From NCBI RefSeq assembly GCF_900100795.1, contig NZ_FNCO01000021.1, positions 1-64,000 on the forward strand: DNA of 64,000 bases, in the 5' to 3' direction. Shown here in pieces: positions 25,797-34,545 of the stretch. A program made the position numbers and the translations under genes. The DNA is from Pseudomonas abietaniphila (GTDB lineage Bacteria; Pseudomonadota; Gammaproteobacteria; Pseudomonadales; Pseudomonadaceae). The first letter of the stretch is position 1; the number at the start of each line of letters is the position of its first letter. The notes beneath the pieces are model-generated. The model had not been told where the DNA came from. It saw only the letters and a program-made list of their open reading frames with translations, and did not search any database.

Positions 25797-25953
25797 ATGT
25801 CCACCGAACATGATGAGGGTCAGCCTCAAATGGACTCTCGGGAACGCCAGGTAACCCTCACGTTTAACAGTACCCGGCTAATCCCACTGATCGATTCCCT
25901 GCGAAAGCCGATTCTGACTCTCCGGTCCGAACGCCTGAAAATCGGGATGGATC
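25797..25953 (+). pseudogene. 5' part of a small gene split by the transposon
   Basis: An ATG at 25797 preceded by AGGAG begins a frame (MSTEHDEGQPQMDSRERQ...) that runs 52 codons to the GGATC target site. The other half resumes at 47991 in the same frame after one copy of GGATC is removed, giving an intact 116-residue protein. No family is recognised. The product appears helical and charged. The allele is disrupted here, though a 71-residue chimera can be read into the inverted repeat. Confidence 0.8.
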
Positions 25954-26000
25954 GGGGTTATGCCGAGATAAGGCAAAAATTAGGACATTCGTTCTGCAAG
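25954..26000 (+). repeat. Left 47-bp terminal inverted repeat
   Basis: Starts GGGGTTATGCCGAGATAAGG and ends TTCGTTCTGCAAG. It is preceded directly by the GGATC duplication and is the complement of 47939-47985 with a handful of mismatches near the outer end. Confidence 0.93.
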
Positions 26001-26103
26001 ATATTGAACTAAAAGGAAATTTATTGAGTTCTTGATTGCTGGTCATCCCCCGCCTGACTAGCCGTCTATGCTGATGTTTTGCCTTACTTGGGGGATGAAC
26101 TCA

Positions 26104-29100
26104 ATGGCTTCGGTGGAAAGGACAGCCTACCCGCTCTTGCCCAGTCAGTTGCCAGCTAAGGAGCTGCATCGATGCTATTCCCTGTCTGATTCAGAGATCG
26201 AATGGGTCAATAACACCGCTAAGAGTCCAGCGCTATCGATTGGGCTGGCAATCCAACTAAAGGTGTTTCAGCAGCTACACTATTTTGTTCCGTTCGAGGA
26301 GCTTCCTCAGGAGCTCATCAGTCATGTCCGACAATGCCTTCGCTACGGCGCACGAATAGCTCCGCGCTACAGCAACCCCCGCACCCTTTACCGACACCAA
26401 GCGGCGGTTCGGCAGTACCTGCAGGTTACACCCTTCTATAGCAGCGACGGGCTAGCGATCACTGAGGAAATCGCACGTGACTGCGCTGTAGTGCTTGAGC
26501 AGCGAGTCGATCTCATTAATGCCATGCTTGATGAGCTGATTCAGCGTGGCTATGAGCTTCCGGCTTATTCGACGCTCAACAACATCGCAGAAACCGCTTT
26601 GGCGAGTGCTCAGGAAGTTACCTTCAACCTGATCGTGCTCCGAGCGCCAATCGAGGTGATCTACAAGCTAAAGGAGCTGCTCGACACGGATTTCGGGCGT
26701 CGGCAGAGTGACTTCAACGCACTCAAGCAGGCACCCAAGAAGCCTTCCCGCAAGCACCTGGAGGTGTTGATCGACCACCTGGCGTGGTTAGAGAGCTTCG
26801 GAGATCTGGATGCCATTCTTGAGGGGGTCGTCGATGCTAAGATCCGCCACTTCGCCACCCAAGCCGCCGCGTCGGACGTCGCCGAGCTGAAGGACTGCTC
26901 GCAGCCGAAACGCTACACACTGATGCTGGCCTTGATCTATCGGATGCGGGTGCGAACTCGGGATCACCTGGCCGAGATGTTCATCCGACGGATTTCGACG
27001 ATCCACAAACGCGCCAAGGAGGAGTTGGAGCAAATCCAGGCGCGGCAACGCCAGAAGCTGGAGCAACTGGCGGCCACCCTGGATGGCGTGGTGCAGATTC
27101 TTGTTCAGGAACCGGATGACCAGGAGGCTGGCAGTCTGATCCGGGAATTCCTCTCTCCCGATGGCAACCTGGATCGGTTGCGCGAGACTTGCGCCGAAGT
27201 CCAGGCTACGGGCGGTAACAACTACCTGCCGCTGATCTGGAAGCACTTCAAGTCCCATCGCTCGCTGTTGTTCCGTCTGAGCCACCTTCTTCAACTGGAA
27301 CCCACGACTCAGGATCGCTCACTTATCCAGGCGCTTCAGCTCATCCAGGACAGCGAAAATCTACACCGCGAGTGGATCGACGAGCATGTCGACTTGTCGT
27401 TTGCGTCGGAGCGCTGGGTTAAGGTCGTGCGTCGTCCTGCCAGTGAAGGGCCACCTACCAACCGGCGCTATCTGGAAGTCTGCGTGTTCTCTTACCTGGC
27501 CAGTGAGCTGCGCTCGGGTGATATGTGCGTGCTGGGGTCGGAATCTTTCGCCGACTACCGTAAGCAGTTGCTGCCCTGGGAAGAATGTTTCCATCGTCTA
27601 CCGGCCTACTGCGAAAAGGTGGGGCTGCCTGGCACGGCGAAGGAGTTTGTCGCCTCCCTCAAGATTCAGCTGGAGGAAACCGCGCAGCATCTGGATGAAA
27701 AATTCCCTTCTTGCCGAGGTGACGTATCGATCAATGAAGCCGGCGAACCGGTGCTACGCCGAGTGATAGCGCGGGACATCCCGCCTTCGGCCATCTCGCT
27801 ACAGACGGCGCTTATGCAGCGCATGCCGGCCAGGCACGTGCTCGACATCATGGCCAACATTGAGCATTGGATTCAGTTCACTCGGCATTTCGGGCCGATG
27901 TCCGGCAACGAGCCAAAGCTCAAAGAACCGGCCGAGCGCTACCTGATGACGATCTTCGCCATGGGCTGCAACCTTGGCCCCAACCAGGCCGCACGGCATC
28001 TGGCCGGTAATGTCACGCCGCACATGCTGTCCTATACGAATCGCCGCCATCTCTCGCTTGAGAAGTTAGACAAGGCTAACCGCGAGCTGGTGGAACTCTA
28101 TCTGCAACTTGACCTGCCCAAGCTCTGGGGCGATGGCAAGGCGGTGGCCGCGGACGGTACGCAGTTCGACTTCTATGACGACAATCTGCTGGCCGGCTAC
28201 CACTTCCGCTATCGCAAGATGGGGGCCGTGGCGTACCGACACGTGGCCAATAACTACATCGCGGTGTTCCAGCACTTCATCCCGCCTGGTATCTGGGAGG
28301 CAATCTATGTGATTGAGGGGTTGCTCAAGGTCGACCTCAGCGTCGAACCCGATACGGTGTACTCTGACACCCAGGGCCAGTCGGCCACGGTGTTCGCCTT
28401 CACTCATCTGCTGGGCATCAATCTGATGCCGCGTATCCGCAACTGGCGCGACCTGGTGATGTGCCGGCCAGATCGCGGCGTTTCGTATAAACACATCAAC
28501 CGTCTGTTCACCGACACCGCCGACTGGCACCTGATCGAAACCCACTGGCAGGATCTGATGCAGGTCGCGTTGTCAATCCAGGCCGGCAAGATTTCCTCAC
28601 CTATGCTGCTGCGCAAACTTGGCTCCTACAGTCGGCGCAACAAGCTCTATCATGCCGCGCAAGCGCTGGGCAGCGTGATCCGGACGATCTTCCTACTCAA
28701 CTGGATCGGCAGCCGCGAGTTGCGCCAGGAAGTCACCGCCAACACCAATAAGATCGAGTCCTACAACGGCTTCTCTAAGTGGCTGTCCTTTGGCGGTGAC
28801 GTGATCGCCGAAAACGATCCGGACGAGCAACAGAAACGCCTGCGCTACAACGACATGGTGGCCTCGTCGGTGATCCTGCAGAACACCGTGGACATGATGC
28901 GCATCCTGCAGAAGCTCGCCCGTGATGGCTGGCAGTTCACTGACGACGACGTATCGTTTCTCAGCCCCTACCTAACCAGCAATGTCAAACGTTTTGGGGA
29001 GTTCAACCTGAAACTCAAACGCCCACCGGAACCCTGGATCAAGGATTCCATTTTCCAGCAGGCTGCGGGATCAATGCGTGCGAAACAGATGTCTGACAGC

Positions 29101-29121
29101 AACGTTGAGGTGACGAACTGA
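26104..29121 (+). CDS. tnpA: Tn3-family transposase
   Basis: The 1005-residue transposase catalyses replicative transposition. DDE residues are visible as D684 (ADGTQ), D755 (YSDTQGQS) and E885 (NKIESYNGFS). The ATG at 26104 follows GGGGGA by ten nt. In-frame starts at 26068 and 26095 are less well placed. Length agrees with Tn4652 TnpA as remembered (about 1004). The stop overlaps the tnpC start as TGATG. Confidence 0.95.
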   Translation: MASVERTAYPLLPSQLPAKELHRCYSLSDSEIEWVNNTAKSPALSIGLAIQLKVFQQLHYFVPFEELPQELISHVRQCLRYGARIAPRYSNPRTLYRHQAAVRQYLQVTPFYSSDGLAITEEIARDCAVVLEQRVDLINAMLDELIQRGYELPAYSTLNNIAETALASAQEVTFNLIVLRAPIEVIYKLKELLDTDFGRRQSDFNALKQAPKKPSRKHLEVLIDHLAWLESFGDLDAILEGVVDAKIRHFATQAAASDVAELKDCSQPKRYTLMLALIYRMRVRTRDHLAEMFIRRISTIHKRAKEELEQIQARQRQKLEQLAATLDGVVQILVQEPDDQEAGSLIREFLSPDGNLDRLRETCAEVQATGGNNYLPLIWKHFKSHRSLLFRLSHLLQLEPTTQDRSLIQALQLIQDSENLHREWIDEHVDLSFASERWVKVVRRPASEGPPTNRRYLEVCVFSYLASELRSGDMCVLGSESFADYRKQLLPWEECFHRLPAYCEKVGLPGTAKEFVASLKIQLEETAQHLDEKFPSCRGDVSINEAGEPVLRRVIARDIPPSAISLQTALMQRMPARHVLDIMANIEHWIQFTRHFGPMSGNEPKLKEPAERYLMTIFAMGCNLGPNQAARHLAGNVTPHMLSYTNRRHLSLEKLDKANRELVELYLQLDLPKLWGDGKAVAADGTQFDFYDDNLLAGYHFRYRKMGAVAYRHVANNYIAVFQHFIPPGIWEAIYVIEGLLKVDLSVEPDTVYSDTQGQSATVFAFTHLLGINLMPRIRNWRDLVMCRPDRGVSYKHINRLFTDTADWHLIETHWQDLMQVALSIQAGKISSPMLLRKLGSYSRRNKLYHAAQALGSVIRTIFLLNWIGSRELRQEVTANTNKIESYNGFSKWLSFGGDVIAENDPDEQQKRLRYNDMVASSVILQNTVDMMRILQKLARDGWQFTDDDVSFLSPYLTSNVKRFGEFNLKLKRPPEPWIKDSIFQQAAGSMRAKQMSDSNVEVTN

Positions 29122-29483
29122 TGCATATCCCGCCAGCTTCGTTCCGCGTGACACCTTATGGGGACGTCGATACCAAGGTACTCGACTCTCTGCGTGCAAG
29201 CTACGACACCGCTCAGTTGCTCAACTTGGTCGACCGGCTGGATGCCTGCCTTGCTGAAATCGGAGGGGTCGGCAGCATTCGAGAAGACTTCCTACGCCTG
29301 CATGGCATGGCCATGACGGTACTGGAAGGTTTCCCCCTCACTGTGGCTACCAGTGATGTCGACAGTATTTGGGCGCAGGCGATGGCCCTTCAAGAGGATA
29401 TTTCTGCTTTATGTTCATGCTTGCAGGCGGGTTCTAAACACGTTGCTCCTTTGGCAGCGCTTGCTCCTGACTATCAGGACTAG
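29121..29483 (+). CDS. tnpC: TnpC, modulator of TnpA expression
   Basis: The 120-residue protein has the size and position of Tn4652 TnpC, which lowers TnpA levels after transcription. The text starts MHIPPASFRVTPYGDVDTKV and contains SYDTAQLLNLVDRLDACL. The 1-nt overlap with tnpA implies coupled translation. The assignment is by position and recalled similarity. Confidence 0.75.
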   Translation: MHIPPASFRVTPYGDVDTKVLDSLRASYDTAQLLNLVDRLDACLAEIGGVGSIREDFLRLHGMAMTVLEGFPLTVATSDVDSIWAQAMALQEDISALCSCLQAGSKHVAPLAALAPDYQD

Positions 29484-29776
29484 ACTATTCGTGCAAATGG
29501 GCTGCCGGCAGACTGAATACAATGGAGGTGCAGAGTAAAACTGATGCTGCAGGACTGACGAGTAACTCTATAGCATCGCTGTACTGTGGGGTGAATTTGA
29601 CTCTGGGTAGCCGGTTTTGACGCCCTGTAGGCACGCTGCCATCCTCCCGGGCATCGGCCTAGATAAAACTACTGACGAAGCCTTCGGGCTTACATTAGCC
29701 ACGAGCGGACTTGCATTAAATCTCAATGGACTCACGCTTTCTAAAAAAAACCAGAGCCACTTTCCAGAGGCAAAGA
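29484..29776. other. Non-coding segment between tnpC and the mer cargo
   Basis: About 290 nt without a supportable gene. It probably contains the junction where mercury cargo was joined to the transposition module. No clear repeats or promoter are seen. Confidence 0.4.
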
Positions 29777-29989
29777 TTAGTCGTCGTGACGGGTACTGAC
29801 CTCTGGTGTGCAGGGGTGATCAGGCTCGGATGCCGCTCTCTTATCCGCGCGCGATATGAAGCGCTGATAGCATTCAAGGCCACAGAAGTGCACGACGTAC
29901 TCGGTACCTTCCGGCGTCAGTGCGGCGTCAAGGGAAATTTCCTTGCAACATTCGCAGCAACTGATAGTGGGGGTGTCGTTTGCGTTCAT
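29777..29989 (-). CDS. DUF3330-type small Cys-rich protein at the mer operon end
   Basis: The 70-residue protein starts MNANDTPTISCCECCKEI and contains HFCGLECYQRFI, giving CCxCC plus CxxxC. This resembles the DUF3330 proteins often found at the distal end of Tn21-like mer operons. The cysteines suggest metal binding. It is in frame with the EAL remnant upstream, so a 125-residue fusion from GTG 30154 could also be made. Confidence 0.6.
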   Translation of the reverse strand: MNANDTPTISCCECCKEISLDAALTPEGTEYVVHFCGLECYQRFISRADKRAASEPDHPCTPEVSTRHDD

Positions 29990-30154
29990 GATGGGGTTTC
30001 TCCATCGTCCAAGAAAACCTAGTAACTCTTCCACACCTGCGATCGAACCTGCGCGCAGATCGACCTGCGGCTGGCAGTGCAGCAACAATTCCCAACGCTC
30101 CCAAGCCTGCCGCAACTCGGCAGCGGAGACCGCGCCGTGCTCCGAGCGGGTCAC
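29990..30154 (-). pseudogene. Truncated EAL-domain remnant (mer urf2)
   Basis: Starting with a GTG that overlaps the merE stop, the frame reads AELRQAWERWELLLHCQPQVDL, the opening of an EAL phosphodiesterase-like domain as in urf2 of Tn21-type mer operons. It is cut off after about 50 residues and fused to the DUF3330 frame. No catalytic EAL motif remains. Confidence 0.6.
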
Positions 30155-30387
30155 GCCCGCTTCCGAAAGGCCCGTAGAGCCGCTCTCAGGAAGAGGACGA
30201 AGAGAACCGTCAGCACGAGCGTCGCGAGGCTCCAATGCTCGCTGACGAAGGCCCCGGCCGCAGTCCCCGAGAGCAGTAATGCCAGCACCGGCAGATGGCA
30301 GGGGCAAGTGAGCGCGGCGAGCACACCCCACGTGTAGGCGTGCCAGCGGGGCATCTTGATTGATTCGGATTGGTTGGTATTACGCAT
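30151..30387 (-). CDS. merE: MerE mercury uptake protein
   Basis: A 78-residue inner-membrane protein with two hydrophobic helices and the CPCHLP motif in ALTCPCHLPVLALLL, typical of MerE, a broad mercury transporter. It starts inside the 3' end of merD (8-nt overlap) as in Tn501-type operons. Confidence 0.9.
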   Translation of the reverse strand: MRNTNQSESIKMPRWHAYTWGVLAALTCPCHLPVLALLLSGTAAGAFVSEHWSLATLVLTVLFVLFLRAALRAFRKRA

Positions 30388-30742
30388 GGGTGTGACCTTC
30401 GATGGCACGATGAGTCAGCCCGGCCAACTCCGTTTTCACTGCGTCTAAAGCTGCCAGCCGGGTCGCGATTTGCCCAAGCAAGCGGTCGATACACCCGATC
30501 ACATCGGTACTATCGTCTGCATCGAGCGCTCGACAGAGCCGCGCCAATTCGTCGAGCCCGATACCGGACTCAAAGGCGGCACGTACGAAGCACAGCCGCG
30601 CCAGGGACCGCTCATCGAAAATGCCGTAACCGCTTTCCGTGCGCCGCGCGGGGTGCAGCAAGCCGCGCAGCATATAATCTCGGACTATATGGACACTGAC
30701 GCCCGCGTCCTCGGCCAATCTGGATATGGAGTAGGCATTCAT
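30380..30742 (-). CDS. merD: MerD secondary regulator
   Basis: A 120-residue MerR-like protein that displaces MerR from the mer operator and lowers induction. It begins MNAYSISRLAEDAGVSVHIV, with the MerD helix-turn-helix. The ATG at 30742 overlaps the previous stop by 4 nt. A second, diverged merD lies at 36960. Confidence 0.92.
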   Translation of the reverse strand: MNAYSISRLAEDAGVSVHIVRDYMLRGLLHPARRTESGYGIFDERSLARLCFVRAAFESGIGLDELARLCRALDADDSTDVIGCIDRLLGQIATRLAALDAVKTELAGLTHRAIEGHTHA

Positions 30743-31158
30743 CGCCGACACTCCCGACCTTCACCGCAAACTGGGGCGCTCAGATATTTCCTTCCGGCTA
30801 GGCGCTCAGGTAGCCAGATGAGCAACGGTGCAGCTCCCAGAGCCAGTAGCAGCCACAACCTGGAGAGATGCTCGCCGTTTTGGTCAAACACATAAGCCAA
30901 TAGCGCACCAACTGCGAGCAACAGGAAGTGAGGCCCCGTTATGTAGCAGTGAAGGCGGCGACAACGCGTGGCGTTGACCAGGCAGGCGCCGCCCATCACG
31001 GCCAGCGCGGCGCCTGCTGCCAGGAACAACGCGGGGCGTCGATTAGACAGAACAATCGCTATCGTCGCCACGACGGCAGGCAGGCCCCAGAAGCTGACCA
31101 ACTGCCATGTCTTGCGTAGGCTGTCGCACCTACCGAGATCGTCTGCCGTGTTGCTCAT
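30739..31158 (-). CDS. Membrane protein of unknown function inside the mer operon
   Basis: A 139-residue protein with four likely transmembrane helices and a cysteine-containing loop (NATRCRRLHCYITGPHFL). Topology and Cys placement resemble small mercury transporters, but it is none of MerC, F, T or E by motif. GGAGG precedes the ATG. It sits between merA and merD, overlapping merD by 4 nt, so it is co-expressed with mercury reductase. A role in mercury uptake is inferred from position only. Confidence 0.7.
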   Translation of the reverse strand: MSNTADDLGRCDSLRKTWQLVSFWGLPAVVATIAIVLSNRRPALFLAAGAALAVMGGACLVNATRCRRLHCYITGPHFLLLAVGALLAYVFDQNGEHLSRLWLLLALGAAPLLIWLPERLAGRKYLSAPVCGEGRECRR

Positions 31159-31178
31159 GTTTCAACCTCCCTCTCTCA

Positions 31179-32870
31179 TTACCCTGCGCAGCAGGACAAT
31201 TGTTTGACGTCTTTGTTAAAGGTCTGTGCGGCGAGTTTCAGTCCCTCGACCATCGTCAGGTAGGGGAACAACTGGTCAGCCAATTCCTGCACGGTCATAC
31301 GGTTGCGGATGGCGAGTACCGCCGTCTGGATCAGTTCTCCTGCTTCCGGGGCCACAGCCTGCACTCCCAGCAGTCGGCCGGAGCCCACTTCGGCAACCAA
31401 CTTGATGAAACCCCGCGTGTCGAAGTTGGCCAACGCGCGCGGCACGTTGTCCAGGGTCAAGGTGCGGCTGTCGGTTTCGATCCCGGCGTGCTGCGCTTCG
31501 GCTTCGCTGTAGCCGACGGTGGCCACTTGCGGATCGGTGAACACCACGGCCGGCATGACGTCGAGATTGAGCTTGGCCTCGCCGCCGGTCATGTTGATTG
31601 CCGCGCGGGTGCCAGCCGCTGCCGCGACGTAGACGAACTGCGGTTGGTCGGTGCAGTCGCCGGCCGCATAGATATCCGCTGCGCTGGTGCGCATGCGCTC
31701 GTCGATCTGGATGCCGCCGCGCTCGTCCAGCTGCACGTCGGCCGCTTCCAGGTTCAGGCCCTGGGTATTGGGCGTGCGGCCGGTGGCGACGAGCAGTTGG
31801 TCGGCACGTAACTCACCATGGTTGGTGGCCAGTACGAACTCGCCGTTGGCGTGGGACACCTGGCTGGCTTGCGTTTGCTCCAGCACTTCGATGCCCTCCA
31901 TACGGAAGGCCTCCGTCACCGCCGCGCCGATGGCCGGGTCTTCGTGGAAGAACATCGCACTGCGTGCCAGGATCGTGACCTCGCTACCCAGCCGGGCGAA
32001 GGCCTGCGCCAGTTCCACTGCCACTACGGAGGCGCCGATCACGGCGAGCCGCTTAGGGATTGTATCGCTCGCCAGTGCCTGGTCTGAGGTCCAGTACGGC
32101 GTGTCTTTCAGTCCTGGAATCGGTGGAACGGCCGCGCTTGCGCCGGTGGCGACCAGGCAGCGGTCGAAGGCTACGATGTGCTCGCCACCCTCGGCCAGTT
32201 TCACGCTGAGCGTGTGGCCGTCCTGGAAACGGGCGGTGCCGCGCAGCACGCTGATCGCCGGCGTGCTCTCCAGGATGCTTTCGTACTTGGCGTGGCGCAG
32301 TTCGGCGACACGGTCTTGTTGCTGCGCGAGCAGACGTTCGCGTAGGACGGTCGGCGTCATGGCGGAAAGCCCGGCGTCGAACGGGCTCTCGCGGCGCAGA
32401 TGGGCCACATGCGCGGCACGAATCATGATCTTGGAGGGCACGCAGCCCACGTTGACGCAGGTGCCGCCGATGATGCCGCGCTCGATCAGGGTGACGCGGG
32501 CACCGCCTTCCACCGCCTTGAGCGCGGCCGCCATGGCGGCGCCACCACTGCCGATGACCGCGACGTGGAGCTTGTCGCCCTCTTTCCCGGCGTCAGTGCT
32601 GCTCAACCAACCCCGTGCCTTATCGAGCAGGCCAGGACGGGCTTGTACCATGGCGTCTTCGAACGCCGCTCGATACCCCAGGGCCTCGACAGCGGCCTGC
32701 ATCTGCTCACGGCTTGCGCCCTCGTCGACCTTCAGTTCGGCCTTCCCGCTGGCGTAGGAAACATCCGCCCGATGCACGCCCGGAATCTTCTCCAAGGCCT
32801 CTTTCACATGCACGACACAGGAGGCGCAGGTCATACCAATGATTTTCAGTTCGGTCATTTCGTTACTCAT
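31179..32870 (-). CDS. merA: MerA mercuric reductase (operon 1)
   Basis: Cytosolic flavoenzyme that reduces Hg(II) to Hg(0) with NADPH. The N-terminal NmerA domain has GMTCASC. The FAD fold and redox-active site GGTCVNVGC follow. The C-terminal mercury-binding Cys pair is in QLSCCAG. About 563 residues. An ATG at 32858 is an alternative start. The operon order is merT-P-C-A. Confidence 0.97.
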   Translation of the reverse strand: MSNEMTELKIIGMTCASCVVHVKEALEKIPGVHRADVSYASGKAELKVDEGASREQMQAAVEALGYRAAFEDAMVQARPGLLDKARGWLSSTDAGKEGDKLHVAVIGSGGAAMAAALKAVEGGARVTLIERGIIGGTCVNVGCVPSKIMIRAAHVAHLRRESPFDAGLSAMTPTVLRERLLAQQQDRVAELRHAKYESILESTPAISVLRGTARFQDGHTLSVKLAEGGEHIVAFDRCLVATGASAAVPPIPGLKDTPYWTSDQALASDTIPKRLAVIGASVVAVELAQAFARLGSEVTILARSAMFFHEDPAIGAAVTEAFRMEGIEVLEQTQASQVSHANGEFVLATNHGELRADQLLVATGRTPNTQGLNLEAADVQLDERGGIQIDERMRTSAADIYAAGDCTDQPQFVYVAAAAGTRAAINMTGGEAKLNLDVMPAVVFTDPQVATVGYSEAEAQHAGIETDSRTLTLDNVPRALANFDTRGFIKLVAEVGSGRLLGVQAVAPEAGELIQTAVLAIRNRMTVQELADQLFPYLTMVEGLKLAAQTFNKDVKQLSCCAG

Positions 32871-32890
32871 TAGATCGTCTCTTGTCAGGT

Positions 32891-33325
32891 TCACTGGTTT
32901 GGCGGCGTCGGACAGGCATCCGGCCCACAACGGCGATGAGCGGGCGACACGAGATCCCATATCGACACCCCAAACATGAGGGCCAGGCCGATATAGAGCA
33001 GCCAACCGCTCCGCCAGCCATAAGCCCGCATAAAAAATACCGCTGCCAGTACCAGGGTAGGACCGATCAGGCCGAGCGCAGTCCGTCGCCACTGCCGATG
33101 ATTGAGCCAGCCGAGGGCATTGACGAGCAGAGCCAGTCCAGCAAACAGAGGCAGCAGCGTGGTGATGAACAGGCCTTCCCACTGGCTCAAAAAGCCCAGA
33201 CCGAACGCGGCCCCCAGACTAGCAAGGGCGGGAAAGCACATGGCGCAGCCTATGGCAGAAATCAGCACGCCGACGGAGCCGGCTTTGTCACCGATCCGCG
33301 TGAACAGATTGAGAGGATTTGCCAT
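32891..33325 (-). CDS. merC: MerC mercury transport protein
   Basis: A 144-residue inner-membrane protein with four transmembrane helices and the Cys pair IGCAMCFPA in the first, as in MerC. A second Cys pair is near the C-terminus (RRCGPDACP). It brings Hg(II) into the cytoplasm for MerA. It is present only in operon 1. Confidence 0.92.
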   Translation of the reverse strand: MANPLNLFTRIGDKAGSVGVLISAIGCAMCFPALASLGAAFGLGFLSQWEGLFITTLLPLFAGLALLVNALGWLNHRQWRRTALGLIGPTLVLAAVFFMRAYGWRSGWLLYIGLALMFGVSIWDLVSPAHRRCGPDACPTPPNQ

Positions 33326-33337
33326 CGGAAGTCCCTC

Positions 33338-33616
33338 CTATTGCTTGACGCTGGACGGATAGCCAGCGTCCTCGGTCGCCTTAGTCAGCGCCAGGGCATT
33401 GGTCTTGGTATCGTCGAAGGTGACGATGGCCTCGCGGTTCTCGAAACTCACCTCAGCCTTGGTCACGCCATCGACCTTGGTCAACGCCGTCTTCACCGTA
33501 ATCGGGCAGGCGGCGCAGGTCATGCCCGGCACCGCCAGGGTGACGGTCTGCGTGGCCGCCCAGACGGGTGTGGCGACCAGGCTGGCGAGGGCTAAGGATG
33601 CGAGCAGTTTTCTCAT
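33338..33616 (-). CDS. merP: MerP periplasmic mercury-binding protein (operon 1)
   Basis: A signal peptide (MRKLLASLALASLVATPVWA) and a single heavy-metal-associated domain with GMTCAAC and a conserved C-terminus (DAGYPSSVKQ). It passes Hg(II) to MerT. Confidence 0.96.
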   Translation of the reverse strand: MRKLLASLALASLVATPVWAATQTVTLAVPGMTCAACPITVKTALTKVDGVTKAEVSFENREAIVTFDDTKTNALALTKATEDAGYPSSVKQ

Positions 33617-33629
33617 GGTGAACTCCTGA

Positions 33630-33980
33630 TCAGTAGAACAAGGGAAGGATGTAGGGGAAGCCGAGCGCGACCAGCACCAAGGCCGCCACCAGCCAGTACA
33701 GCAGCTTGTAGGAGGTACGTACCTGAGGGATGGCGCAGACCTCGCCCGGTGCGCAGGCTTGAGCGGGGCGGAAAATGCGCCGGTAGGCGAAGAACAGCGC
33801 CACCAGTGCCGCGCCGATGAAGAGCGGGCGGTACGGTTCCAGCACGGTCAGGTTACCGATCCAGGCCCCGCTGAATCCCAGGGCGATCAGAACCAGCGGC
33901 CCCAGGCAGCAAGCCGAGGCGAGGATGGCGGCTAGCCCGCCAGTGAAGAGCGCCCCGCGCCCGTTTTGAGGTTCAGACAT
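33630..33980 (-). CDS. merT: MerT mercury transporter (operon 1)
   Basis: A 116-residue inner-membrane protein with three helices. The first holds the vicinal cysteines ASACCLGP and the loop has CAPGEVC. It is first in the operon after the MerR-controlled promoter. Confidence 0.97.
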   Translation of the reverse strand: MSEPQNGRGALFTGGLAAILASACCLGPLVLIALGFSGAWIGNLTVLEPYRPLFIGAALVALFFAYRRIFRPAQACAPGEVCAIPQVRTSYKLLYWLVAALVLVALGFPYILPLFY

Positions 33981-34015
33981 ACGCTTGCCCTTTCAAATTT
34001 GGTTTGGATAGCTTA

Positions 34016-34046
34016 AGCTTACTTCCGTAGTTATGTACGGAGTCAA
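34016..34046 (-). promoter_or_regulatory. MerR-controlled promoter of mer operon 1
   Basis: On the minus strand: TTGACT, a 19-bp spacer containing the dyad CCGTACATAACTACGG (34040-34025), then TAAGCT. The overlong 19-bp spacer with the operator inside it is the hallmark of MerR-activated promoters. Confidence 0.92.
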
Positions 34047-34506
34047 GCGATATGGAAAAAATTTGGAGAATCTGACCATTGGCGTTTTTGCCAAGGCGGC
34101 CGGGGTCAATGTGGAGACCATCCGGTTCTACCAGCGCAAGGGCCTGCTGCCGGAGCCAGACAAGCCCTATGGCAGCATTCGCCGCTATGGCGAGGCGGAT
34201 GTAACACGAGTGCGGTTCGTGAAATCGACCCAGCGGCTGGGCTTTAGCCTGGACGAAATCGCCGAGCTACTGCGGCTGGAGGATGGCACCCATTGCGAGG
34301 AAGCCAGCGGCCTGGCCGAGCACAAGCTCAAGGATGTGCGCGAGAAGATGGCCGACTTGGCACGCATGGAGGCCGTGCTGTCTGAACTGGTGTGCGCCTG
34401 CCATGCGCGGAAAGGGAACGTTTCCTGCCCGCTGATTGCGTCACTGCAAGACGGAACGAAGCTCGCTGCATCGGCGCGGGGGAGTCACGGGGTGACTACG
34501 CCTTAG
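34033..34506 (+). CDS. merR: MerR mercury-responsive regulator (operon 1), displaced start
   Basis: The helix-turn-helix, dimerisation helix and the three Hg-binding cysteines (DGTHCEEA, VCACHA, NVSCPL) are intact. The usual ATG, at 34051, is out of frame because the A tract after ATGG has six A instead of seven. The ATG at 34033 that keeps the frame lies inside the operator dyad. Translation may start there, or at TTG 34061. A homopolymer sequencing error is the alternative. Confidence 0.85.
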   Translation: MYGVKRYGKNLENLTIGVFAKAAGVNVETIRFYQRKGLLPEPDKPYGSIRRYGEADVTRVRFVKSTQRLGFSLDEIAELLRLEDGTHCEEASGLAEHKLKDVREKMADLARMEAVLSELVCACHARKGNVSCPLIASLQDGTKLAASARGSHGVTTP

Positions 34507-34545
34507 CGTGCTTTATTTTCCGAATTCTGAGACGACCCCAATACT

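Noticed and set aside
29484..29776. Possible gene between tnpC and the DUF3330 gene
   Set aside because: Only short frames without ribosome sites. It is treated as a junction region.
31687..32757. Long plus-strand ORFs opposite merA1 (and likewise opposite merA2)
   Set aside because: Antisense shadows of merA. The minus-strand frames carry all known motifs.
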